Positions 1 to 10,218 of a stretch of DNA of 64,000 nt are shown here, one piece after another; position 1 is the first letter of the stretch, and each line of letters begins with the position of its first letter. The notes beneath the pieces are model-generated. The model searched no databases. It had not been told where the DNA came from and worked only from the letters and a program-made list of their open reading frames with translations. Source of the stretch: JAWKZG01 sp041396125 (GTDB taxonomy: Bacteria > Pseudomonadota > Gammaproteobacteria > Competibacterales > Competibacteraceae). The translations under genes were made by a program, and so were the position numbers. The stretch is from contig JAWKZG010000006.1 of NCBI GenBank assembly GCA_041396125.1, positions 124,001 through 188,000 of the forward strand, written 5' to 3'.

Positions 1-743
1 GGCGGTAGAGCTGGTGGGCTACGGTGTCGATGGTGATGGCGATGGCATTGTTGATGAAATGACGGTGGGTGATCAGACCACGCTGATGATTTACCTGGCC
101 GCACAACCCCGACCAGTCACGCTGGAATTGACAATCTGGGTTTGATCCCGTCGTTGACGCAACCTGAAAAACAGCAGATCCGCGACGGTGAAGAGGTTTT
201 CGAGCTGACCGGCTGCGCCGCCTGCCATGTCCCTGTCTTGACCGTGGATGATCCGGTTTTGTACGAACCGAGCCGTAACATCAACTACCGTGACAGAAGC
301 CCGGCGGCCAGGACCCGCGTGCTGAAGGCGTCGATCCGAGCTTTGCCGTCAGCTTCGATTTAACCCGCGATCAGCCGGACAATATCATTCGCAACCGAGG
401 CAACCGCACCCGTCGTCTGGGCAGTTTTGAACGGGATCGGCAGGGGCGGGCGCTTATCCGGCTCTACAGCGATCTGAAACGACACGATATGGGCGCGGCG
501 CTGGCCGAGAATATCGACGAAACCGGCTCGGGTGCGGCAACCTGGTTGACCAAACCGCTCACAAAACGACCATATCGCAACAGATGGTCGTGCCACTACC
601 CTGACCGGGCCATTCTGGCGCATGGCGGCGAGGCAGCGATAGCGCAGCAGGCATTTCGCGATCTGACAACTGCTGAACAAGGAGCCTTTGCTGGCTTTTT
701 TAAAGAGCGTCTGGTTTGGCTTAAGCAGGAGGAGGAAGCGTAA
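1..743 (+). pseudogene. c-type cytochrome, di-haem oxidoreductase-like (5'-truncated by window, frameshifted)
   Basis: The 5' end lies outside the window. From base 3 the reading starts with an Asp/Gly-rich segment (VDGDGDGIVDE) followed by LAAQPRP. A frame change near 140 leads to a haem-c motif CAACH (bases 208-222), and another near 310-360 to FDLTRDQPDN and LGSFERD. The end has LAEN-DETGSGAATWLTK and AILAHGGEAAIAQQAFRDL. This order (Asp-rich loop, CxxCH followed by PxLTV, then a distal AILAHGGEA segment) resembles large c-type cytochromes of the DHOR/thiol-oxidoreductase type, which act in the periplasm as electron carriers or peroxidase-like enzymes. At least three frameshifts interrupt it. 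Substrate and partner cannot be told. Confidence 0.6.
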
Positions 744-877
744 GAAACTGTTTTAAAAACAGCTTCTTTTGAAACAAACGCTAAGCCTTGGGGATTGCGG
801 TGGGTGACGGCTTTCACTGGCACCGTAATCGTTATAGGGTTACTGTTTCTGACTCACTCCATTCGGTACCCGTTATT

Positions 878-1564
878 ATGAGCGCATTATCGGTCATGGT
901 CGTCGAAGACGACGCCGCTATCGCCGAACTGGTTGTAAAAAACCTCACAGCGGCCGGTTTTCAGTGCCACCATGTCAGCCGTGGTGATGAGGTGCTCAAA
1001 GCCATTGCACGCCTGAATCCGGCCTTGCTGATACTGGATATTCAACTGCCGCGAGTTGATGGACTTGAACTGACCCGGCGTATCCACAGCGCAGCGATCT
1101 GCCGATTCTGCTGCTGACAGCCTGTTCCAGTGATGTCGACAGTGCTGGGGTTTGAGCTTGGGGCCGATGATTACGTCACCAAACCGTTCAGCACTACCGA
1201 GCTGGTCGCCCGACACGTGGCTTTACTGCGCCGCGCGCTGATTGCCCCGCAGCAGAAACCGGTTCAGTGCGGCGATCTGTCACCGATCCTTCGAGTCGAT
1301 CTGTTAAAGTCGGGGCAGTATCAGCATTGAAGTCACCAGTCTGGAGTTCGATCGGTTTTGGCGGCTGCGTCAGCCGGCCGGGTATTCAGCCGCGATGCGC
1401 TGATGGATCAGGTCTGGAGCGAGGGACGTATTATCGATGATCGTCCTCCATTGACAGCCTGATCAGCTGCTTGCGGCGCAAACTGGAACCCGATCCGGCC
1501 AAACCGCGCTATATCCACCGTGTGGGGCGCAGGTTATCGCTGTGTCGAGCCGGTGGACGCTTAG
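878..1564 (+). pseudogene. OmpR/PhoB-family response regulator (frameshifted)
   Basis: The receiver domain begins at ATG 878 (VMVVEDDAAIAE, acidic pocket) with the phosphoacceptor Asp in LLILDIQLPRVDG. A frameshift near 1100 moves the rest (LLLTACSSDVD, FELGADDYVTKPF with the conserved Lys) to another frame. Further indels lie near 1320-1360, 1440 and 1520. The C-terminal winged helix can be followed as SLISCLRRKLEP and ends in WGAGYRCVEPVDA at the TAG of 1562-1564. It would be the DNA-binding partner of the kinase that starts 8 bases downstream. The signal sensed is unknown. The sequence between the indels is well conserved, so sequencing error is as likely as decay. Confidence 0.75.
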
Positions 1565-1572
1565 TCCGCTTC

Positions 1573-3087
1573 ATGGCAAGTCGGCGTCGGCCTTTTTCCA
1601 GCCTGTTCTGACCTTGCCACGGCTTTTCTGGCCGTTATGGTAGCGGCAGTCCTGCTGCAGGGCTGGGTGGGATCAATGTTGTTGTTGATCGGCTGACGGA
1701 CGAGCGCGTGACCGAGCGTGCCAACACGCTGATCAAACAAACCCGTGCGGAGCTGGAGGCTGTCTGAACGCCCCGATGATCAGCTATTATCACCTTTGCG
1801 CCGCTTCAGCCTGCAGGATAAAAATATCGTCATACTTTTCAAGCATGCTCGATAAACGGTTGTTGCCCGACCGCTTTTATTCATGCCGCTGGCGCAATGA
1901 TGACAGAGGTGCTGGATGGCGCTGTTTGCCGGCAGGCCGACCGCCACGCCCACCAGGCCGACCAGGCCGACCACCACCCGGCCGGAACAGCAATGGGCCA
2001 CCGCCGTCCCATTTGGGTGCCGAGCCGCCGACGGACAAGAGGCGGTTTTGCTCAACAGTCAGCGTATACGCATTGATGATGCTGTCATCGGCGAGCTGAT
2101 GGCGGTGCATCTGCGCGAGTCGTCGCTGTCATGGCCTTTGGCAACCGATTATCAGCTGCTCATGTTTATTCCTGTGGCGCTGTTGTTTGCGGGCGGCGGC
2201 GGTTTGCTGATATTTCGGCTCCTGCTGCGCCGCTTGCGTCGCCTGGAGCATTTCGCCGTGCGTCTCAGTGACGGCGATCTGGATGCGCGCATTCCGGTCA
2301 TGGGCAGTGATGAAATTGACCATCTGGGCGAGCGTTTTAACCGTATGGCAATCGCCCTGACCGAGGCCCGCAAACTGGGCTGAACTGAGCGAACAACAGC
2401 GCAGCCAGTTGCTGGCTGATATCTCGCACGAACTGGGTACGCCCCTGACAGCAATACGGGGTTACGCCGAAACACTGCTGAATCCGGCAGTGCCCAAATC
2501 CGCCCATGAGCACGAACATTACCTCCGCCATATGCTGAGCGAAGCCAAGCGGATGGATGCGCTGATCCAGGATTTGCTGGAACTGACCTGGCTGGAGACG
2601 GAAGCGAACGCGCTAAATCTGGAAGTGCTGGACTGGGCTGCATTGTGTGCGCATACCCTGCATCGCTTTGAATCGCGCTTCCAGCAGGCCGGCATCACGC
2701 TGCAGTGGCAGGGTCAGGAGCCGGCCTGGATTCTGGCCGACGGGCGGCGCATGGAACAGGTGAGTGACAATCTGCTTGTTAATGCGCTGCGCTACGTGCC
2801 GCGTGGCAGTCAGGTCATACTCTCGGTGCAGCCAGCAGAGAATGTACCCGGTTATGTGCGGCTGCGTATCGACGACGATGGTCCCGGCGTACCCGAGCAG
2901 GCGCTGGCACACCTGTTTGACCGCTTCTTACCGGGCCGACGGTGAACGCAGCATTCCCGGCACCGGTCTGGGGCTGGCTATCGTCAAGGAAATTGTCATT
3001 AAACACGGTGGCCGGATTTACGCCGAGCTACGCCAGCCCAGTGGTTTGAGCATCATCGTGGAATTGCCGGTTTCGCGTAAATCCTGA
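1573..3087 (+). pseudogene. two-component sensor histidine kinase (frameshifted)
   Basis: It follows the response regulator at 878-1564 directly. The N-terminal part (1573-2150) is broken several times and shows only fragments of a membrane segment and a periplasmic sensor. A second membrane segment (PVALLFAGGGGLLIFRLLL) and a HAMP linker (LSDGDLDARIPVMGSDEI) lie at about 2160-2380. The H-box (LADISHELGTPLTAIRGY, His near 2430), N-box (VSDNLLVNALRYV) and G1 box (DDDGPGVPE) are intact. A frameshift near 2930 precedes the last box (GTGLGLAIVKEI). The pair probably forms one operon. Signal unknown. Confidence 0.75.
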
Positions 3088-3096
3088 AGTGGAAAG

Positions 3097-4554
3097 TTAA
3101 ATCCCCGCATTTACCCCCACAAATTCAAGCAGTCGGCGTTCCAGATACGGATAGAAGGGATTCCAGTGCAGTCGCAGCATGTCTGCTGCACCGATTCTAA
3201 GCACGCTGCGCTCACCGCGTAACGCCATCTGCCCGAGCTGAATACCCGACTGTCGCCTGCCCGTTTCGCCGCCGTACAGCGGGTCATCGGCGGAAACGGC
3301 AGCGCTATGTGGCTTAGCGAATAAATCCCGCGCGGCCAACTCAGGTTTAGCGCAGTTTCTGTCAGTTCGACTGACTGCGGCTTGCGGCGTAAAAGCACGC
3401 GTGTGCTGTCCATGTTTTCATTACTGATCAGGCTGACCGTAAAATTCAATCCGGTTTTTAAGCAGTGTGTCGATGTCGGTCTGCGGGTCGTTGCTTAGCA
3501 CCGGTACGATATCTGGTCCGGTGGTTGATATCGAACAGCACCAGTTCGTCCGTTTTCGGGCAAGCGCGCGAACAGGTGGGCGACCAGAGCCGGCGTCGAT
3601 ACCGTAGCATCAACCACCGACTGAAAAAGCCAGCACCGGCGGAAACCGGGTCAGCGCATTGCTTTCGGCAAGGCTTGTGATGCGGGATCGAACGCCCCCG
3701 TCAGGCGATACGATCGCCGGTGCATTAACAGCGAAAGAGTTGTATTTGAAAGGATCATACTCGTGGCAGGATGCTGTTCCAGGCCAGTTTTTCCAGTCCG
3801 AGCAGATGACCGATGCGAGCCTGCCATACCGCCAGTGCAGCGGCAGACGACACGCCGATGGCCGGTGACAGCAACACCAGCCCGGACGTCTGGGGCAGGG
3901 TCGGATCAGTGTTTCGAGGGCATAATTGACGGCCAGAGCGCCCGTTGGAGTAGCCGACGATATGCCAAAAGGCTGGCCGCCAGCCTGTGTGTGCAGATGG
4001 CACGTCGACGCACCGCCGCTGCCATATCCTGCCAGCGCACCTCGACCAGTCCGGCAGGGGCGGTGCCATGACCCGGAATACGCAATCCGAGTACCTGACT
4101 GCCGCCCGGTGCAGCTGCTGAGCCAGTGTGCGCAGACTATACGGCGAAATGGACAGACCATGCAGCAACAGCACACCGGCTTTGGGCGCGTCAGTGCTTA
4201 GCTCGAAGCTGCGATTCCAGTTGGGTGACCAGCGTTCAGGGTCGGACAGGTTGCCACGGTAATAGCGGTTGACCGCGTTTTGCCGGGCGGGATCAATACG
4301 GGCGTAGACCTGTTCACTTCCGAGTTGTTTGAACAGCCGCGTCTCCAAAGCCAGATAATCAGCAAAGCTGGCAACCGGCGTGTTTTCAGTACTCGGCATC
4401 CAGTCTGGCGGTGCGCTGCACGTTCAGGTCGGGCCGATTGTCGAGATACCAGACAAAGACCACCAGCAACACCAGAAAACCGCCGTATTGTGCCCATAAC
4501 TTCCAGAGCTTTCAGCAACGCTTTAAGAAACCGCAGCGAGAAACGCACAAGCAT
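3097..4554 (-). pseudogene. alpha/beta hydrolase with N-terminal membrane anchor (frameshifted)
   Basis: Reading leftward from ATG 4554, a basic N-terminus (MLVRFSLRFLKALLKAL) is followed by a hydrophobic stretch in shifting frames. A long intact piece then gives ALETRLFKQLGSEQVYARID and GVLLLHGLSISPYSLR, the oxyanion-hole HGL motif. The nucleophile elbow is GYSNG near 3950. The C-terminus (FYPYLERRLLEFVGVNAGI) ends at 3097. The order fits alpha/beta hydrolases of lysophospholipase/serine-esterase type. At least four indels interrupt it. It is convergent with the kinase gene, whose stop is 9 bases away. Substrate unknown. Confidence 0.6.
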
Positions 4555-4700
4555 CAGTGTAATGAATCCTCTGGTTGTTGGGTGCCGGTCTGCGGGCTGT
4601 TACAGCACCGGTCCGATGTCTGAAAGGTAAATATTTACTTATTATTTGCGCTGGTTTTATCTACTGTAAACGCTAGATTCTGAATGCTGGAGGACACGCA

Positions 4701-5635
4701 ATGATTGCAGCAGGCGACCTGATGTTTCGTCATGTGTTAATATCATCATACGATGCTGGTATCTGATCCGAAAAATTTCGCGCGCCCCAGTTTGCTGCTG
4801 GGTAAAGAGGCCAGTCAGGATATAGAGATTATTCACGCTGCATCCATTACTTCCAAAAATGTGAAGTGATCAATATTGCCGCCAGTGAAGCGGAAGATAA
4901 CAGTTTTACCTTCTATCGGCCTAGTGATCCTCGTTTACGCTTTGGTATTGAATTTGCCAAAAATTCGGTCACGCTATCGCAGCCCCAATGCTGAAAAAGT
5001 TCACTAAAGCAGATGAAACGCGCGGTCCGGTGACCTATTACTTCCCGGAATCAAAGGCGAAAACAGGTGCCGACATGAGTCGTTACTCCGGGGTGCAGGA
5101 CTGGCGGCATAAAAACACCTGCCCGCCGTTCGAGTTCGATGCTTTGTATCGGGCTTTTAAGTGGGCCTCACGTCAGCGCACAGGGTTTAGTGCAGCGTGG
5201 TACAACCTTGCTGCGCCTTTATCACAGCCTGTTTTCAGGCTTCCGCCGTGGTGCATTATGCAGAATCCAACTACAAGCGTATTGCCAAAGGACTGGAGCT
5301 TTTAAGCGGTTTGCGCGGTGAGAAAATGGCAAAGTCAGAGCGGATCAGTAACTACGTTACCCAGGGTTCAAAAGCAAAGAAAATTTCCTATCGGGCCTTA
5401 CGCCGTCAATATTCCAATGCCGGCGGGTTTGCTGATCATCTGTTTGCTGTTGATGATTACTGCCGGTTTATCACTAAGGAGATCAAGGGTAGAGAGCAGG
5501 TGTCGCTGATCTGTTCCCATCGAGTTTGGCTAGTGATGCAAAATACAATTACAGCGCCAATTTTGAACGTATGGTTGCCGCCAAAGGCAGCGGTTGGGTG
5601 CGGTTTTGTAGTCAGTGAGTGTCCGCAGATGTAGC
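4701..5635 (+). pseudogene. unrecognised gene, heavily interrupted
   Basis: An ATG at 4701 lies behind a good ribosome-binding site (GGAGG at 4689-4693). Coding-like pieces can be followed across frames: INIAASEAEDNSFTFYRPSD with LRFGIEFAKNSVTL, then KFTKADETRGPVTYYFPES and GVQDWRHKNTCPPFEF. Downstream, HYAESNYKRIAKGLELLSG and KYNYSANFERMVAAKGSGW resemble each other, suggesting an internal repeat. I do not recognise the family. The many stops mean it is either decayed or poorly sequenced. It lies 120 bases before the intact unknown gene at 5757, with which it might have been co-transcribed. Confidence 0.35.
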
Positions 5636-5756
5636 CAAAACAAGTTCAATTCTCCGGCAAGCCCACAGCGATCATACTTGTCCTGATTTCAGTCAGCATA
5701 GCCGCTGCACATTTGCATTAGCATGGTGCTATTGACTGCTGACTCAGGACATCCTT

Positions 5757-6653
5757 GTGGCCATCGGATACTACAGCGGACTGAACCCCATGCTGACGCG
5801 GGCAGTTACGCAAGCGTTTACCCAATTCCCCACGCTGCCACCGCGTAATATGCATATTGACGTTATCCAGCCTTTACCAAATCCGGCCTCGCTGGAAACG
5901 CTGATGACGCAGATGCTGAACGCGCAAGAGCGGGATTTTCTGCTGGTACTGCATGGTTATCGAACGGGAACAGGGCTGTATTTGCCACTGGCCAATCGCA
6001 ATCGGCAGGCGGTCGGGGCGCATGTGACCTTATCTGCCCTGAAACGATTAATCGAGATCGTGAACCGGGGCGGCGTCAGCACCCGCTATGACCGTGCGGC
6101 GCTGAAACTGGAAGACGTGGAGATTGGCCGCTTGCTGGCTTTGATGCAGGGGCTTGCCGCCCGGCGCCCCAGTATGATCGAGTTCCGCAATTGTAATCTG
6201 GGCCAGTCGGTAGAAATGATGTCCTGTTTGCGTTTGTTGCTATCGCCGATGTGGCTCAGCGCGCCAAAATATTTCAGCTTTTTTGGTCACCCTGCGATTG
6301 GTGCGAGCGCGCTGCAGTTGCGTGATCATGCCCGTCGGCATCGCGGCAATACTCTGAGCTTTCCGTACCGGCTGGAAAACCCGGCAGGCGAATGTATTTT
6401 GTGTCTGCAACTCGATGCCGCAAGCAAACCGATTGGCGGACATATCGTGGCCGACTCCAATGGCACGCTGAACCGGTGGATAGCGCGCTATCTCGGGCAG
6501 CGTGTCCAAAACGGCCCGGCACAGCATTTACCGGTGTACGGGCTATGGGATCGGAATCTGGGAAAACTGGGCGATCCGCTGGCTATCTTCAATCAGCCAA
6601 AACTGACCCTGCCCATGGAATTCCAGCAGGGAACGCATATCGTCTATGTCTAG
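5757..6653 (+). CDS. hypothetical protein (298 aa), family not recognised
   Basis: An intact frame starting with GTG at 5757 (AGGAC lies about 8 bases upstream); an internal ATG at 5790 is an alternative. The product is soluble with no signal peptide or membrane segment. Features visible are DFLLVLHGYRTGTGLYLPL (residues 60-78), a segment similar to a beta-strand-loop with HGY, followed by a basic helix-rich middle, IEFRNCNLGQSV near 142, and KYFSFFGHPAIGAS near 172. The 'NCNLG' and 'HGYRTG' pieces resemble CHAT/caspase-fold surroundings in spirit only; I see no convincing His-Cys dyad and do not assign that function. It is the only intact plus-strand gene in the first 18 kb. Confidence 0.6.
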   Translation: MAIGYYSGLNPMLTRAVTQAFTQFPTLPPRNMHIDVIQPLPNPASLETLMTQMLNAQERDFLLVLHGYRTGTGLYLPLANRNRQAVGAHVTLSALKRLIEIVNRGGVSTRYDRAALKLEDVEIGRLLALMQGLAARRPSMIEFRNCNLGQSVEMMSCLRLLLSPMWLSAPKYFSFFGHPAIGASALQLRDHARRHRGNTLSFPYRLENPAGECILCLQLDAASKPIGGHIVADSNGTLNRWIARYLGQRVQNGPAQHLPVYGLWDRNLGKLGDPLAIFNQPKLTLPMEFQQGTHIVYV

Positions 6654-6675
6654 CTGTTCTTTCAGGGCATTATTC

Positions 6676-8175
6676 TCAGCGAAAATCCTGCGCCCAGGTA
6701 CGGGTGTGGTACTGGCTGCTGATATGCCAGTCGCGCAGAGCATCCAGTAAGTCACGTTTGATACCCGAATGGCCGGCATCGTCCCATAGGTTATGGACCT
6801 CGCCGGGGTCTTCCTGCAGATTGAACAACTGACCGTGCGGCTCGCCGAGAAAATGCACCAGTTTCCAGTCTTTACTGCGCACCATGGTCATGAATTCGGC
6901 GTCGGTCAGGATATTGTCGCGGCTTTGTTCGGCAAAAACCAGTTCGCGGGCGTCCAGACTTTCACCCTGTAAAGCGGTGCCCAGCGGTTTGAATTCGTAG
7001 GGCTGCTGTAAATCCACGCCGGCCCGCTGCAGCAGATAATCTGCAATATCCATCTGTTGCACCAGCGCATCGACTGCCTGTCCGGCCTGTACCTGACCCG
7101 GATTCCAGACAATCATCGGTACTCGGGTGATTTGTTCGTACATGGTCCATTTCTGACTGTGGCCGTGATCGCCCATGCAGTCGCCATGATCAGAGGTAAA
7201 CACCACAATGGCATTCTCCAGATACCCCTGTTGCTCCAGTGTATTCAGAATAGCGCCGATTTTGCGGTCGATCATCGACACATTGGCCAGATAATAGGCC
7301 CGCTGTTTATGGCGTGCGGCGGCGCTGGGGTTGAGCTGGTGTACTACGGAGTCGTGGTCGACCTCGACATTATGCTGGCGCATGATTTTGAAGGCTGGCG
7401 GCTGATGCGCTAGATCATCCGGCAGCACCGGATCAATAGGTAAGTCTTTATCGGTATAGGCAGCGGCGTATTCCGAGGTTGGATCATACGGCGGGTGCGG
7501 CCCCGGAAAACCGATCTGCAGAAACAAAGGCTGAGTTTTGGGGTAGGTGTTCAGCCACCACAGTGCGGTATTGCCGACGAACATATCGGAGTGCATATCT
7601 TCCGGCAGTTCCCACAGAAAAGCGCCCAGACTGTCGCGGTAATCCGCCCGCTGGCGGTACAGCTCCCGCTGCTGTTTGACCAGTCCGCGTGCTGCCAGCG
7701 CTTTGTCCCACTCATCGAAATAATAGCGTGCTTCCAGATAGCGGTCTTTGTTCTCGACGGTATAACGTTCGTGAAAGCCGCAAGGTGTGGTCATCGGCCA
7801 GGTATGCATCTTGCCGACATTGACGCAGTGATAACCGACTTCGGCCAATTGTTCGACCCAGGAATGACGCCATAAATCGGCGTTTTTCAGAATCCCGGTG
7901 GTGTGTGGATACAAGCCGGTGAACAGGCTGGCGCGGGCAGGCACGCAGGACGCCCCGGCGACATGACAATTGCTGAAAGACGTGCCTTCGCGGACCAGCC
8001 GATCCAGATTCGGGGTGTCCATGAACGGATAGCCCAGCGCATTAATAGTGTCGTAGCGCTGCTGATCGGTCATGATAAAAATAATATTGGGGCGCTCGTT
8101 CTGGCCGGACGATGCGGCATTGGGCGCGGTGCTTTTGGCCGGGTTCGAATGCCAAGTGTTGGAGGTGTCAGTCAT
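6676..8175 (-). CDS. sulfatase family hydrolase
   Basis: A 499-residue alkaline-phosphatase-superfamily sulfatase. The metal-binding start is RPNIIFIMTDQQRYD near residue 29 and the formylglycine site is CVPAR in GASCVPARASLFTG near residue 75, so a maturation enzyme (FGE or anSME) is needed. Further metal ligands are in VVFTSDHGDCMGDHG near residue 320, with a Lys (SQKW) just after. No signal peptide is seen, so the protein is probably cytoplasmic. It lies 30 bases downstream of tctA on the same strand and may act on a sulfated compound taken up by that transporter. The substrate (aryl, alkyl or choline sulfate) cannot be fixed from sequence. Confidence 0.9.
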   Translation of the reverse strand: MTDTSNTWHSNPAKSTAPNAASSGQNERPNIIFIMTDQQRYDTINALGYPFMDTPNLDRLVREGTSFSNCHVAGASCVPARASLFTGLYPHTTGILKNADLWRHSWVEQLAEVGYHCVNVGKMHTWPMTTPCGFHERYTVENKDRYLEARYYFDEWDKALAARGLVKQQRELYRQRADYRDSLGAFLWELPEDMHSDMFVGNTALWWLNTYPKTQPLFLQIGFPGPHPPYDPTSEYAAAYTDKDLPIDPVLPDDLAHQPPAFKIMRQHNVEVDHDSVVHQLNPSAAARHKQRAYYLANVSMIDRKIGAILNTLEQQGYLENAIVVFTSDHGDCMGDHGHSQKWTMYEQITRVPMIVWNPGQVQAGQAVDALVQQMDIADYLLQRAGVDLQQPYEFKPLGTALQGESLDARELVFAEQSRDNILTDAEFMTMVRSKDWKLVHFLGEPHGQLFNLQEDPGEVHNLWDDAGHSGIKRDLLDALRDWHISSQYHTRTWAQDFR

Positions 8176-8205
8176 CTTGTTTACTCGGATTTAATCTTTG
8201 ATTTT

Positions 8206-9699
8206 TTAAGGAGTTTCCGGCGCGATACGGTGCCGCCGATGCTGCTGGTATTGCTGGTATAGCGGCCAGCATAATGTGATGACCGATGCTGCCAGAAAAG
8301 CCACCGCGAAGGGACGATCAAAAACGGCCGCAAAGCTGCCTTCCGAAGCCATCAGGCCGGAGCGTAATTGTTCTTCGGCAATCGGCGATAACACGAAACC
8401 GATAACAAAAGGTCCGAGCGGTACTTTGCAGTATTCCAGACCGAAGCCGATCAGACCGAAACCCAGCATCACCCAGACATCGAAAAAGCGGTTACCCAGG
8501 GCGAATGTGCCGATCACGCAGAACACCAGAATTGCGCTTAACAGATAGGTTTTGGGAACGTAAATCAGCTTGGCGATATAGGTCACACAGGCCGTCATCA
8601 TGACAAACATGATGATATTGGCGATCAGATAGGCGGCGATAACGCCATACGCCACTTCCGGGTTAGTGGTGAACAATAAGGGGCCGGGCTGCAGATTATG
8701 AATCACCAGTGCCCCGATCAGAATGGCTTCGGTCACACTGCCAGGAATGCCCATGGTAATCAGCGGACTCAGTGCGCCGCCGACCGAGGCATTATTAGCG
8801 GTTTCCGCCGCGACCACGCCCGGTTCGTGTCCGGTGCCGAATTTCTCCGGCGTTTTGGAGACGTTTTTGGCGGTGCTGTAGGCCATCATGGCGGCGATAT
8901 TGGCACCGATGCCGGGCAGTAAACCGATCCAGGTGCCGATCACCGAAGAGCGCAGCATATTCAGGCCATGGGTTTTGAAATCGGCCAGAGAAATAAAGAT
9001 TCCTTTCCGGCCCACCGCGACATGCCCCAGTTTGTGTTCAATATCAATAATGTCTTTCAGAATCTGACTGACCGCGAAAGCACCGATCAGTACCGGTAGC
9101 AGTTTCAGCCCGCCGTCCAGTTGATGCCAGCCGAAGGTCAGCCGGGTCTGGCCGATGGACGGGTCGATGCCCGGCATCGCCAGCAACATGCCGAGACAAC
9201 CGGCGATAAGCCCTTTGATCAGCGAGCCCTGACTGAGCGAAGCCAGCATCACCAGCGCCATCAGCACCATAGTGAAATATTCCCAGGGGCCGAATTGCAG
9301 CGCCAGATCGGCCAGCGGTGGTGACAGCACCGCCAGAAACACCCAGGACACCAGACCGCCAACCACCGAGGCCGTGATGCCCAGACCGAGGGCACGTTCA
9401 CCCTGTCCTTTGCGGGTCATCGGGTAGCCGTCGAAGGTGGTCATGATCGAGGCGGGCGTGCCCGGCATGCGTAACAGCGTGGCGGCGATCAGGCCGCCGG
9501 ATATGCCACCGACATACATGCCGATCAGCAAAGTCATGGCATCGACGCTGTCCATATAAAACGTCAGCGGCAGGCTGAGCGCAATCAGCATGGACGCGGT
9601 CAGACCGGGAATCGAGCCGACAACAATGCCCAGCGCGACACCGAGCGTCAGGTAAAACAGCGGCCAGAAAGCGAAGAGGTTAGCGAAGGATTGCAGCAT
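8206..9699 (-). CDS. tctA: TctA-family large membrane subunit of a tripartite tricarboxylate transporter
   Basis: A 497-residue integral membrane protein with about 10-12 helices. It shows the family hallmarks GIVVGSIPGLTASMLIALSLPLTF near residue 23, the Gly-rich YVGGISGGLIAATLLRMPGTPAS near 62, and LLPGIGANIAAMMAYSTAKN near 260. With the small subunit TctB and a periplasmic TctC it imports carboxylates by secondary transport. Its ATG abuts the tctB stop with no spacer, so the two are translationally coupled. The neighbouring sulfatase suggests the transported compound may be a sulfated or released organic acid; this is inference. Confidence 0.93.
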   Translation of the reverse strand: MLQSFANLFAFWPLFYLTLGVALGIVVGSIPGLTASMLIALSLPLTFYMDSVDAMTLLIGMYVGGISGGLIAATLLRMPGTPASIMTTFDGYPMTRKGQGERALGLGITASVVGGLVSWVFLAVLSPPLADLALQFGPWEYFTMVLMALVMLASLSQGSLIKGLIAGCLGMLLAMPGIDPSIGQTRLTFGWHQLDGGLKLLPVLIGAFAVSQILKDIIDIEHKLGHVAVGRKGIFISLADFKTHGLNMLRSSVIGTWIGLLPGIGANIAAMMAYSTAKNVSKTPEKFGTGHEPGVVAAETANNASVGGALSPLITMGIPGSVTEAILIGALVIHNLQPGPLLFTTNPEVAYGVIAAYLIANIIMFVMMTACVTYIAKLIYVPKTYLLSAILVFCVIGTFALGNRFFDVWVMLGFGLIGFGLEYCKVPLGPFVIGFVLSPIAEEQLRSGLMASEGSFAAVFDRPFAVAFLAASVITLCWPLYQQYQQHRRHRIAPETP

Positions 9700-10200
9700 T
9701 TAGGGCAGATCGATGTAAAACACTTTAGTGAATATCAGATGGCAGGCCAGCGTCAGTACACAGGCAAATCCCGCCAGCCAGGGCAGTTGCCGCCAGTTGC
9801 CACGATTGAGCAACAGGCCGATCAGCAGCAGAAACCCGATCGTGGCAGGGATAAAACCCAGCAGTTTCTGATCCATTGCGGCGACATACGCACAAACCAG
9901 CACAAACGAAAACGCGGCCAGCCAGGGCCGACGTATAAAGGTCGCAGTATTACCCGTTGACGACGCTGTGTCTGCCGGATTGCTGCCAGTGCGCATGTTG
10001 CTGCGCAGGGCACGGATCAGCACCAGCAACGCCAGCACTGCCATGATAATGGCCAGGGCGCGCGGCGCAGCCGAGCCCAGCGGTTCGCTCCAGCGCGGTG
10101 GCGGCTGAACCAGGGTCTGCCAGTAAATCACCGTGCTGACCAGGATAATAACGAGGGCAAAGACAATGTCAGCCTTGCCCTGCTTGCTTGATCCCGACAT
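9700..10200 (-). CDS. tctB: TctB-family small membrane subunit of a tripartite tricarboxylate transporter
   Basis: A 166-residue protein with four predicted membrane helices: VFALVIILVSTVIYW (about residue 13), a second at ALAIIMAVLALLVLI (about 48), WLAAFSFVLVCAYVAAM (about 93) and a split hydrophobic C-terminus. Length and topology fit TctB. It sits between tctC and tctA in the usual TctCBA order and ends exactly where tctA begins. Confidence 0.88.
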   Translation of the reverse strand: MSGSSKQGKADIVFALVIILVSTVIYWQTLVQPPPRWSEPLGSAAPRALAIIMAVLALLVLIRALRSNMRTGSNPADTASSTGNTATFIRRPWLAAFSFVLVCAYVAAMDQKLLGFIPATIGFLLLIGLLLNRGNWRQLPWLAGFACVLTLACHLIFTKVFYIDLP

Positions 10201-10218
10201 GGCTTGCCTGCTCTTTAT

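Noticed and set aside
5757..6653. CHAT/caspase-type protease
   Set aside because: HGY and NCN segments are suggestive but no consistent His-Cys pair or fold pattern could be supported by eye.
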